From positions 1 through 9,850 of the forward strand of contig JAIRXO010000093.1 of NCBI GenBank assembly GCA_031268255.1: a DNA stretch of 9,850 bases. Reading direction: 5' to 3'. The stretch's first letter is position 1, and every line of letters starts with the position of its first letter. The notes under the pieces were generated by a model. It saw nothing but the letters and a program-made list of their open reading frames with translations, was not told the DNA's origin and did no database searches. This document shows positions 1 to 6,223 of the stretch, piece by piece. Made by a program: the position numbers and the translations under genes. Source of the DNA: Spirochaetaceae bacterium. Lineage in GTDB: Bacteria; Spirochaetota; Spirochaetia; Treponematales; Breznakiellaceae.

Positions 1-108
1 CCGGCCTTGGCCCTTTTTGTATAAGCCGCCTGGAACCTTCACAGGGTTTTTTGCGGAATAACGGGCGAACTACCTAGTGGCTACGCCTAATTTGAAACGG
101 AGGTAAGA
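1..108. other. Upstream region of the flavoprotein gene
   Basis: No reading frame of note is seen in this stretch. The first 17 bases (a GGCC-TT-GGCC sequence followed by five T) could be the right-hand end of a terminator whose left part lies outside the window, but this cannot be judged. A strong ribosome binding site, GGAGG at 99-103, sits five bases before the ATG at 109 and fixes that start. I could not find a convincing -35/-10 pair. Confidence 0.4.
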
Positions 109-1884
109 ATGGAAAAGAAAGGAATCTCACGGAGAGAGTTTCTCAAGAACGCCGGTAAGGTAGCCGGAGGCGCCGCGGTCGGCGGTCTGCTGTCCAGTTG
201 TGCTACGACTGGCAGCGGCGGAAGCGGAAGCGGAGTTCCCAGCCGGTGGGACATGGAAGCGGACGTTGTTATTCTGGGACTGGGAGGCGCGGGAGCTTCA
301 GCGGCTATTGAGGCCCATGATGCCGGCGCGTCGGTACTGGTTCTGGAAAAACAGGCCGCCAACCATCATTTCAGCAATTCGAGAATGTCAGGCGGCGTTT
401 GGCACAACCCCGATCTTTCTGGCGATCCCGAAGCTCTGGTAGAGTATGTCAAGGCCACAATGAGCGGCGAGAACATCCCCTGGAAGTTCGAAGGCGAGAT
501 GGAAGACCGTTCAGACGCCATGGCCAGGATGTTTGCTCCCGAAATGAAGAAAACCGAAGCCTGGCTTCTCAAGATCGACCCCGATCTTGATCAGAGAGGC
601 ATGGCCGCGGGCGGCGACGCTTCGTTCCCCATGTTCCCCAAATTCAGGGAAGCCAAATATGGCCGTACTGTCAGCACCAGGTACAAGGGCTATGCCGACG
701 CAAATCCGAATCAGCCCACCTATGAGAGGCCGAAGCTCCACAAAAGCTCCGGTGAGGCCCTCATGCATGCCATCATCGAAGAAGGCATCAAGAAACAGCG
801 CCCCAACATCAGGATAGAGTATGAAACGCCCTTCAAACGTTTTATACGGCCTGTGGTAAACGGCAGCCTGCAGGGCGACATACAGGGCGTAACCGCCATT
901 CAAAACGGCAGGGAAATTAACGTCAAGGCCAAAAGGGCGGTCATAGTCTCCACCGGCGGCTTTGAGTACAACGTCAAAATGAGAAGGGCCTTCCAGGAAG
1001 GTCCGGGCGTCAAGGGCTGGTGTTTCTACGGTTCTCCCGACAATACCGGCGACGGTATTGAGGCGGCCATTCTCATCGGCGCCGCTCTGGTAAAGGTCGC
1101 CAAGTCCGCGTCCCGTATCGAGTCGGCCTTCCCCTATGGCAAAGCCTGGGACGAGAAGAAACTCAAGGTCGGCGCCGGAACAGCCGCTACTTCCCAGCCT
1201 AACAGCGTCATCGTTGATAACTACGGCGCCCGGTATACCGATGAGCACATCATCACCGACTCAACCAGACCTTACCGCTATCAGTTCTACAAGGAAGCGG
1301 TAAAGTACGATATGTTGAAGATGATGTACCCCCGTATTCCCAGTTGGCTCATCTTTGATGAGACCAGGCGTACAGGCGGCGCGGTGGTCGGTAATGGTAC
1401 TACCGTCGCGTATGGCTTCCTTCCCTGGGCGGCTGACAATACGGATGCCATTAACAAGGGCTGGATTATCAAGGCCGATACCCTTGATGAGCTTGCCGCC
1501 AAAATTAAAGCTGACCCGGAAAACAGGCAGCTCATTGACGCGGCTACCCTCAAGACGGCGGTGGCAAGGTATAATTCCTTCTGCGCAGCCGGCGCGGATG
1601 CCGATTTTAACAGGACTCCCGCGACCATGGGACCGGTTGAGCGGCCTCCCTTCTATGCCATGAAGATGTATCCGGGCGGACCCAACACCAAGGGCGGCAT
1701 TGACGCCGACGAAAGACGGCAGGTCTATGACTGGGAAGGTAATCCCATCCCGAGGCTTTACAGCGCCGGCGAAATTTCTTCCGTATTCAAGTTCACCTAT
1801 CAGGCAGGCGGTAACATTACCGAATGTATGGTATGCGGACGGGTTGCCGGAAGGAACGCCGCGGCCGAGAGACCCTGGGCGTAA
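109..1884 (+). CDS. Exported FAD-dependent reductase/dehydrogenase (FAD_binding_2 family), Tat lipoprotein
   Basis: The 591-residue protein begins with a textbook twin-arginine signal (S7-R-R-E-F-L-K13), a short hydrophobic stretch and a lipobox, L28-S-S-C31. It is therefore probably exported folded and lipid-anchored at C31, followed by a Gly/Ser-rich linker. A dinucleotide-binding beta-alpha-beta fold follows: the GxGxxG fingerprint is G57-L-G-G-A-G62, with the ribose-binding acid at E80. The C-terminal FAD motif (IPRLYSAGE, then YQAGGNITECMVCGRVAG) is typical of the fumarate reductase/ketosteroid dehydrogenase/urocanate reductase superfamily. The length suits the FAD domain plus capping domain, with no fused FMN_bind or haem domain. 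Where fumarate reductases have Arg in the NRLGGN motif, this protein has Q565, so fumarate is an unlikely substrate; the true substrate is unknown. The start is supported by GGAGG five bases upstream. The gene appears monocistronic, ending at a strong terminator. Electrons could come from the FMN_bind lipoproteins encoded nearby, but that is inference. Confidence 0.88.
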   Translation: MEKKGISRREFLKNAGKVAGGAAVGGLLSSCATTGSGGSGSGVPSRWDMEADVVILGLGGAGASAAIEAHDAGASVLVLEKQAANHHFSNSRMSGGVWHNPDLSGDPEALVEYVKATMSGENIPWKFEGEMEDRSDAMARMFAPEMKKTEAWLLKIDPDLDQRGMAAGGDASFPMFPKFREAKYGRTVSTRYKGYADANPNQPTYERPKLHKSSGEALMHAIIEEGIKKQRPNIRIEYETPFKRFIRPVVNGSLQGDIQGVTAIQNGREINVKAKRAVIVSTGGFEYNVKMRRAFQEGPGVKGWCFYGSPDNTGDGIEAAILIGAALVKVAKSASRIESAFPYGKAWDEKKLKVGAGTAATSQPNSVIVDNYGARYTDEHIITDSTRPYRYQFYKEAVKYDMLKMMYPRIPSWLIFDETRRTGGAVVGNGTTVAYGFLPWAADNTDAINKGWIIKADTLDELAAKIKADPENRQLIDAATLKTAVARYNSFCAAGADADFNRTPATMGPVERPPFYAMKMYPGGPNTKGGIDADERRQVYDWEGNPIPRLYSAGEISSVFKFTYQAGGNITECMVCGRVAGRNAAAERPWA

Positions 1885-1907
1885 ATTCGTAACCGTATGA
1901 AGAGCTT

Positions 1908-1941
1908 GAGAGGGCCGGCGTCAGTGCTGGCCCTCTCTTTT
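1908..1941 (+). terminator. Rho-independent terminator of the flavoprotein gene
   Basis: The arms GAGAGGGCCGGC (1908-1919) and GCTGGCCCTCTC (1926-1937) pair over 12 positions with one G-U wobble, around a 6-base loop. TTTT follows at 1938-1941. It lies 24 bases after the stop codon of the flavoprotein gene. Its T tract overlaps a potential TTG start at 1940, which argues against the longer form of the next gene. Confidence 0.85.
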
Positions 1942-1990
1942 GGCAAAAATCAGCTCGGCCTTTACCGGCGGGCCACATAAAGTGAATCAA

Positions 1991-3010
1991 ATGGAAGAAA
2001 CAAACAACGTACACGAGCCTATTGTTCACGAGGCCGTCATAAGCATAATCAACTACCTGCCTGACGAGATAGATACGGGCGCTGATTTTTCCCTCAGGTT
2101 TCAGGTCCGCTGTAAATCTGAATGTGCCCTGGACGGGGGAACGATACGGGTTGTTGACAGCGATGGCGCTGTTGTTGCCGAGACCGGCGTATCCGCGGTG
2201 GAAAAGAGCAACGAAGAGTCATCGTCGGGGCCCGGAATAATTAAATACGAGACAGAAACCTTTTCCGTAAAGGCCCCGGTGGTTCCGGGTGATTACACCT
2301 GGACGGCCTTCTATGCGTCTCCAAAAAAAGATGACGGAGAAGCATCCGCCGCGCCGGTAAGTCCCGGCGGCCCCGGGGACGCGGTGTTTGAGCATACAGG
2401 CTCGCTTGAGTTTTCCCTCAAGATACGGGCCCATCTTATAAGCATATCCATCTGGGATGTTCCCCTGCCGGTAAGCAAGGGCGAAAAATTCACCGTTGGT
2501 ATAGGAGCGGCCTGTTCCTCGGGATGTTCCCTCGCGGGCCAGGCTCTTGTCATAGAAGATGCTGAAACAGGGAAACAGTTGGCTGAGGGCAGGCTTGGGG
2601 AGGAGATTCTTGACCAGACCAGGGCTACCTACTGGACAAGGCAGGAGCTTGACGCTCCCTCAGACGAGGCGGTACACCGCTGGACTGTGCGCTGCCAGAT
2701 ACCCGAAGGCGCCCTGCCCCACCAGGCCGAGGGGCCTGACCTTGTGTTCCGTACCGCCGCCGCACCCAAGTATACGGTAACGGTAAAAGTAAGCGATGAC
2801 CGGGATTTTTTACCCCTTGAGGGCGCCGATATTCAACTCGGCCTCCACAGGACGGTTACCGGCAAAGACGGCGTGGCGGTCCTGAAAGTTCCCGAAGGCG
2901 AGCAGGAACTGGTGATTGTCAAAATGAACTACATTACCCACCAGGCGGCGATGAATATACACGAGGACAGTTCGGTAGACGCGGCCCTGGAATTTTCTCC
3001 TCAATTATAA
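1991..3010 (+). CDS. Unrecognised beta-sandwich protein: duplicated Cys-x3-Cys module plus carboxypeptidase-regulatory-like domain
   Basis: The predicted product has 339 residues and I cannot name a family. Two modules are homologous. The first is about residues 15-110 and the second about 149-245; each has a hydrophobic beta strand, a CxxxC followed by S/A-L-x-G (C41-K-S-E-C45 and C175-S-S-G-C179), a strand with a V-x-D/E-D type turn, and later an AP...W-T motif. A spacer rich in Gly, Pro, Ala and Ser (about 112-133) separates them. Residues 259-335 resemble a carboxypeptidase regulatory-like or PEGA-type fold (PLEGADIQL, then TGKDGVAVLKVPEGEQEL). No signal peptide or membrane segment is seen, so a cytoplasmic site is the default, although the composition suits an exported adhesin-like or binding protein. 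I chose the ATG at 1991. A frame-compatible TTG at 1940 lies inside the preceding terminator, and a GTG at 1982 is also possible. No good ribosome binding site precedes any of these. The gene converges with the FMN_bind gene. Confidence 0.75.
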   Translation: MEETNNVHEPIVHEAVISIINYLPDEIDTGADFSLRFQVRCKSECALDGGTIRVVDSDGAVVAETGVSAVEKSNEESSSGPGIIKYETETFSVKAPVVPGDYTWTAFYASPKKDDGEASAAPVSPGGPGDAVFEHTGSLEFSLKIRAHLISISIWDVPLPVSKGEKFTVGIGAACSSGCSLAGQALVIEDAETGKQLAEGRLGEEILDQTRATYWTRQELDAPSDEAVHRWTVRCQIPEGALPHQAEGPDLVFRTAAAPKYTVTVKVSDDRDFLPLEGADIQLGLHRTVTGKDGVAVLKVPEGEQELVIVKMNYITHQAAMNIHEDSSVDAALEFSPQL

Positions 3011-3030
3011 AAGGTATTAAACCCGGGCAC

Positions 3031-3068
3031 AAAAAAGGGCTGTAAGGAAATTACTTCCAACAGCCCTT
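3031..3068 (-). terminator. Terminator between convergent genes, oriented for the minus-strand FMN_bind gene
   Basis: The arms AAGGGCTGT (3035-3043) and ACAGCCCTT (3060-3068) are perfectly complementary over 9 bp, and an inner GGAA/TTCC pair (3046-3049/3055-3058) can extend the fold. Read on the minus strand, the stem runs directly into a six-T tract (3036-3031). It therefore terminates the FMN_bind gene, whose stop lies 10 bases away. On the plus strand no T tract follows, so termination of the 1991-3010 gene here would be weaker. Confidence 0.75.
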
Positions 3069-3078
3069 CCTCTGATCC

Positions 3079-3543
3079 CTAGCGTTTAAGGTCGGCGTCG
3101 GTAAGGCCGGCCAGGGCCAGGGCCTTCGCGGCGGCTTCCATTATGCCTTCGCTGGTAAAGGTGGCGCCGGTACGGGCATCTACGACAATGGTATTACCCG
3201 CGAGCATGGCGTCAGGCAGGGTCTCAATGGCTATGCTGCCTATGCCGGGCGTTTCCTCATCACCCACGGCGATTACAGAGACAAGCACCCCGTCTTTTAC
3301 ATCCAGGGTAACTTCTACCGCCCCATGGTATCCGCCGGCCCTGCCGGTATACGGTCCGGGACCGGGGTTCTTTTCGATAACAAGGCCGTCCTGGGCGGGG
3401 GGGGCTGCCGGAGCGGATACGGATGCCGGAGCGGATACGGATGCGGGGGCCGTGGTTTCCGCCGCCTGAGAAGCTGTTCCGGCACAGCCCGCCATCGGCA
3501 AAATCACCGCCACAACCAGAAGAACAACAGTAATCTTTTTCAT
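3079..3543 (-). CDS. FMN-binding-domain lipoprotein with flavinylation motif
   Basis: The product has 154 residues. The signal peptide (M1-K-K, hydrophobic core 4-15) ends in a lipobox M17-A-G-C20, so it should be a lipoprotein facing the periplasm or outside. A low-complexity Ala/Pro/Ser/Val linker (about 30-50) contains a two-copy repeat. The FMN_bind domain (PF04205-type, related to NqrC and RnfG) covers about residues 61-142. It carries YTGRAGGYHG, a GIG turn, and the motif D122-x-x-TGATFTS, in which T130 matches the Thr that ApbE transferases link covalently to FMN in this family. Its likely role is one-domain electron carriage outside the cytoplasm, perhaps to the exported FAD enzyme encoded upstream; no ApbE gene is in the window. 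I chose the ATG at 3543 because the purine-rich AAGGGGAA lies just upstream and the signal peptide then begins correctly. A longer frame from 3573 adds ten residues lacking signal character. The gene is divergent from the trp block. Confidence 0.87.
   Translation of the reverse strand: MKKITVVLLVVAVILPMAGCAGTASQAAETTAPASVSAPASVSAPAAPPAQDGLVIEKNPGPGPYTGRAGGYHGAVEVTLDVKDGVLVSVIAVGDEETPGIGSIAIETLPDAMLAGNTIVVDARTGATFTSEGIMEAAAKALALAGLTDADLKR
3408..3443. repeat. Two tandem copies of an 18-bp unit in the lipoprotein linker
   Basis: The unit CCGGAGCGGATACGGATG occurs twice back to back (3408-3425 and 3426-3443). In the minus-strand gene it encodes a repeated Ala-Pro-Ala-Ser-Val-Ser type hexapeptide in the linker between lipid anchor and FMN_bind domain. 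Because the unit is six codons, copy-number change would lengthen or shorten the tether without shifting frame. Confidence 0.9.
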
Positions 3544-3571
3544 GATTTCCCCTTCATAATAGTTTTCTAGC

Positions 3572-3601
3572 ATATTACTTCTTTTTGTAAATATCCGTCA
3601 A
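3572..3601 (-). promoter_or_regulatory. Candidate promoter for the FMN_bind lipoprotein gene
   Basis: Read on the minus strand there is TTGACG (3601-3596), an 18-base spacer and TAATAT (3577-3572). The start point would be near 3565, giving a short leader with the AAGGGGAA ribosome site before the ATG at 3543. The -35 box matches well and the -10 box only moderately. It lies back to back with the trp promoter, with the two -35 boxes about 35 bp apart. Confidence 0.4.
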
Positions 3602-3635
3602 TGCGTATACTTAGGGCAACGCTGAAGGAAAACGC

Positions 3636-3664
3636 TTGACAAAATTTCAATGTTACTATATAAA
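3636..3664 (+). promoter_or_regulatory. Sigma-70-type promoter of the trp operon
   Basis: TTGACA at 3636-3641, a 17-base spacer and TATAAA at 3659-3664 form a near-consensus housekeeping promoter. The expected start is near 3671. This leaves a leader of about 75 bases before the trpD ATG at 3747. The -10 and start region are covered by regularly spaced half-sites that look like an operator (separate entry). Confidence 0.7.
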
Positions 3665-3694
3665 GAAACATATACGTTTCTATCAATAGAAACG
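3652..3694 (+). promoter_or_regulatory. Candidate trp operator: alternating half-sites with 12-bp pitch
   Basis: Four six-base half-sites begin exactly 12 bp apart in alternating orientation: GTTACT (3652, one mismatch), AGAAAC (3664), GTTTCT (3676) and AGAAAC (3688). The six-base spacers are ATATAA, ATATAC and ATCAAT. The last two half-sites form a perfect 8-bp inverted repeat, CGTTTCTA-TCAA-TAGAAACG (3675-3694); the middle two form a 6-bp inverted repeat (3664-3681). The array overlaps the -10 box and expected start point, an ideal place for a repressor. The sequence does not resemble the enteric TrpR operator core (CTAG-based). The same bases could instead form a 5'-terminal RNA hairpin. 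The regulator is not in the window. Confidence 0.55.
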
Positions 3695-3746
3695 AATGGG
3701 GAAGGGGAAGGACTTTACCCCAAGTGATTTTTTTCAGGAGTACGGC

Positions 3747-4775
3747 ATGATAAAAGAAGCGATTGCCCTCGCGGCAACACGGCAGAACCTCAGTTATGAA
3801 ATGGCTGAGGGTGTGATGGACGAAATTATGGGCGGTAAGGCCAGCGAAATCCAGATGGCCGCTTTTCTTACGGCCATGGCGGTAAAGGGCGAAACCATAG
3901 ACGAGATTACCGCCGCGGCAGCGGGAATGCGCAGGCACTGTATACGGGTACTGCACGACATGGATGTCCTTGAGATCGTGGGGACAGGCGGGGATTTTTC
4001 AAATTCATTTAATATTTCTTCGACATCGGCACTGGTGATTTCCGCGGCGGGTATTCCCGTGGCAAAACACGGAAACAGGGCCGCGTCCAGCAGGTCAGGC
4101 GCCGCCGATGTCTTTGAGAGCCTGGGCGTGGACATTTCCGTTGGTCCCGAACAGAGTCTTTCCATGCTGAAAGAAATTGGCCTCTGTTTTCTCTTTGCCC
4201 AAAATTACCATATCTCGATGAAGTATGTGGCTCCGGTGCGCAGGGAACTGGGCATAAGGACCATCTTCAACATACTTGGTCCCCTGGTCAATCCGGCAGG
4301 GGCCAATATGGAACTCCTTGGCGTCTATACCGAAGACCTCATCGAGCCTCTTGCCAGGGTACTTTCCAATCTGGGTGTAAAAAACGCCCTGGTGGTCCAC
4401 GGTCAGGACGGTTTTGACGAAATTTCCATGAGTGCCCCTACCTCTGTCTGTGAAGTACGGAACGGCAGTTTTAAGTCCTATGTGATTGAACCTGAACAGT
4501 TCGGCTTCAGGCGCTGCGGGAAAGAAGACCTTGAAGGGGGAAGCCCCGATGAAAACGCCGGAATAACCAGGGACATACTTTCAGGGAAACCAGGGCCCCG
4601 GCGGGACGCGGTTCTCCTCAATTCGGCGGCGGCGATATACATAGCCAGGCCGTCGCTTTCCATGACCGGGGCTCTGGAAGCAGCCAGGGAAGCCATTGAT
4701 TCGGGCAGGGCCGGCGAACAGCTTGAGCGTTTTGTCGCCCTTTCAAGGCAGCGTTACGAAAAGGCGCCATCATGA
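3747..4775 (+). CDS. trpD: Anthranilate phosphoribosyltransferase
   Basis: This enzyme joins anthranilate to phosphoribosyl pyrophosphate, the second committed step of tryptophan synthesis, in the cytoplasm. The 342 residues match the usual length of stand-alone TrpD, with no fused glutamine amidotransferase. Visible motifs are the phosphoribosyl-binding G79-T-G-G-D83, FNIS 88-91, K107-H-G-N-R111 followed by SSRSG, the anthranilate-contacting VRRELGIRTIFNILGPL (164-180), and the metal-binding D224-E225 in GFDEIS. After GTGGD, where Gly is usual, there is F84. I chose the ATG at 3747 because AGGAG (3736-3740) sits six bases upstream and MIKEAI matches normal TrpD beginnings. An in-frame ATG at 3696 would add 17 atypical residues and lacks a ribosome site. 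It is the first gene of the trp block and overlaps trpC by four bases (ATGA). Neither trpE nor trpG precedes it. Confidence 0.96.
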   Translation: MIKEAIALAATRQNLSYEMAEGVMDEIMGGKASEIQMAAFLTAMAVKGETIDEITAAAAGMRRHCIRVLHDMDVLEIVGTGGDFSNSFNISSTSALVISAAGIPVAKHGNRAASSRSGAADVFESLGVDISVGPEQSLSMLKEIGLCFLFAQNYHISMKYVAPVRRELGIRTIFNILGPLVNPAGANMELLGVYTEDLIEPLARVLSNLGVKNALVVHGQDGFDEISMSAPTSVCEVRNGSFKSYVIEPEQFGFRRCGKEDLEGGSPDENAGITRDILSGKPGPRRDAVLLNSAAAIYIARPSLSMTGALEAAREAIDSGRAGEQLERFVALSRQRYEKAPS

Positions 4776-5578
4776 TACTTGACGAAATAGCGGACCAGAC
4801 CAGACTCCGTGTAGAAGCCCGCAAAAGGCAGCGGTCACTTGAAGAAATCAGGGATGCCGCACTGTCCGCTGTCCTGTCCTCGGCATCAGGTTCCTCCAGG
4901 CACGGCGCGGAGCGGCGTTTTGAGTATGCCCTTATCCGGCCCGGGCTTTCCTTTATCTGCGAGGTCAAGAAAGCCTCTCCTTCAAAGGGCATGATAGACC
5001 CTTCGTTTCCCTACCTTGCCATTGCCGGTGAGTATGAGGAAGCCGGAGCGGCGGCGATTTCGGTGCTTACGGAGCCTGAGTATTTTTTGGGCAGCGACCA
5101 CTATCTAAAGGAAATAGCCGGGGCTGTTTCGATTCCTGTATTGAGAAAGGATTTTACCATTGACCCGTACCAGCTTTACGAGGCAAAACTCCTGGGCGCT
5201 GACGCGGTGCTTTTAATCTGCGCCCTCCTCGACGCTGAAACGCTCGCGTCATTCCTTGCCCTGGCCGGAGACCTTTTTCTCTCGGCCCTGGTCGAAGTAC
5301 ACAACGAAGAAGAGGCGGCAATGGCCATTGCCTCAGGGGCGCGCGTCATAGGCATCAATAACCGGGACCTTAAAACCTTTACCGTTGATCTTGGGGTAAC
5401 GGAGCGCCTCAGGCCCCTCATACCCGGGGACTGTATTGTTGTTTCGGAAAGCGGCGTCAAGGACCGGCCCTGCGCGGCGCGTCTTGAGAAGGCGGGTGTT
5501 GACGCGCTCCTTGTGGGCGAAAGCCTGATGCGCGCCGCTGACAAAAAGAAACAGTTGGCCGCTCTCCGGGGCATATAG
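4772..5578 (+). CDS. trpC: Indole-3-glycerol phosphate synthase
   Basis: The product closes the indole ring by decarboxylating cyclisation of carboxyphenylaminodeoxyribulose phosphate, the fourth step of the pathway. It is a 268-residue single-domain TIM barrel of normal length, not fused to TrpF as in Escherichia coli. All expected active-site strands are present: E64-V-K66-K-A-S-P-S (substrate carboxylate and catalytic Lys), SVLTEPEYFLGS, R125-K126-D-F (general acid Lys), VE175VH, G194-I-N-N197-R-D-L, SES 225-227, and the phosphate-binding LVGESLM near 247-253. The ATG lies within the trpD stop (ATGA overlap), which suggests translational coupling. The stop codon TAG shares its G with the GTG start of trpF. 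The protein contains no tryptophan. Confidence 0.96.
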   Translation: MILDEIADQTRLRVEARKRQRSLEEIRDAALSAVLSSASGSSRHGAERRFEYALIRPGLSFICEVKKASPSKGMIDPSFPYLAIAGEYEEAGAAAISVLTEPEYFLGSDHYLKEIAGAVSIPVLRKDFTIDPYQLYEAKLLGADAVLLICALLDAETLASFLALAGDLFLSALVEVHNEEEAAMAIASGARVIGINNRDLKTFTVDLGVTERLRPLIPGDCIVVSESGVKDRPCAARLEKAGVDALLVGESLMRAADKKKQLAALRGI

Positions 5579-6207
5579 TGGCAAAGATCAAAATATGCGG
5601 GCTCTTCCGCCCGGAGGACATTGACTATGCCAATGACGCGTCGCCTGATTACATCGGCTTTGTATTTGCGCCGGGCAGGCGTCATATAGACCCGTCAGGC
5701 GCAACGCGTTTCAGGGGCCGCCTTAAAGAGGGCATAGTTCCGGTCGGCGTCTTTGTCAACCATCCCATAGACGAAATCGCCGCGCTTTTCCGGGACGGAA
5801 TTATCGGCATGGCCCAGCTTCACGGTAACGAAAACGCGGCGTATATAAGGCGGCTCAGGGAGGACCGCGGCGTGCCGGTGATCAAGGCCATACGCCCTGA
5901 CGCGATTTACGCGGCAAAAGGGGATGCGGGCCTTGCCGACTACTGCCTCATAGACTCAGGCGCGGGAAGCGGACGGGCCTTTGACTGGAACTTGCTTGGC
6001 GCTCATTCGGCATCACTTGTCCCCTGGTTTCTTGCCGGAGGCATAGGGGTGGAGAATATTGAAGCGGCGCTTTCCACAGGACCATACGGCATTGATGTTT
6101 CAAGCGGCGCCGAGACAGACGGTGTAAAAGACCGGGACAAAATGATAACGCTGGTGCGCGCGGCAAGAACGCCGGTGTCAAAAAATTCAGGTACGGGAAG
6201 CGCCTGA
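5578..6207 (+). CDS. trpF: Phosphoribosylanthranilate isomerase
   Basis: This enzyme carries out the Amadori rearrangement of phosphoribosylanthranilate, the third pathway step. The 209-residue TIM barrel has the catalytic pair at C7 (KICG) and D126 (LIDSGAGSGRAFDW), the same numbering as in the well-studied Thermotoga enzyme. Other motifs are YIGFVFAPGRRHI (25-37), GVFVN, QLHGNE (80-85), the phosphate-binding LAGGI, and DVSSGAE near the C-terminus. The start is GTG at 5578, overlapping the trpC stop by one base; no other start gives the KICG motif at its usual place. The last residues (after about 200) are a low-complexity tail. A 16-base gap with GGAGAA follows before trpB. Confidence 0.95.
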   Translation: MAKIKICGLFRPEDIDYANDASPDYIGFVFAPGRRHIDPSGATRFRGRLKEGIVPVGVFVNHPIDEIAALFRDGIIGMAQLHGNENAAYIRRLREDRGVPVIKAIRPDAIYAAKGDAGLADYCLIDSGAGSGRAFDWNLLGAHSASLVPWFLAGGIGVENIEAALSTGPYGIDVSSGAETDGVKDRDKMITLVRAARTPVSKNSGTGSA

Positions 6208-6223
6208 CAGATGGAGAAAATTT

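Noticed and set aside
29..52. Possible terminator CCTG...CAGG followed by six T
   Set aside because: The stem is only 4 bp with a 9-base loop, too weak to support.
511..1248. Long minus-strand open frame (245 codons) opposite the flavoprotein gene
   Set aside because: It is an antisense shadow of a clearly recognisable enzyme, has no recognisable motifs, and arises from GC-rich codon bias.
3696..3746. Possible trp leader peptide or attenuator before trpD
   Set aside because: The in-frame extension contains no Trp codon. The only hairpin (GGGG/CCCC around a 10-base loop) is weak and separated from the seven-T run by six bases. No competing stem set is visible.
3567..3956. Minus-strand open frame crossing the trp promoter
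   Set aside because: It overlaps the promoter, operator and trpD start, shows no family features and no ribosome site.
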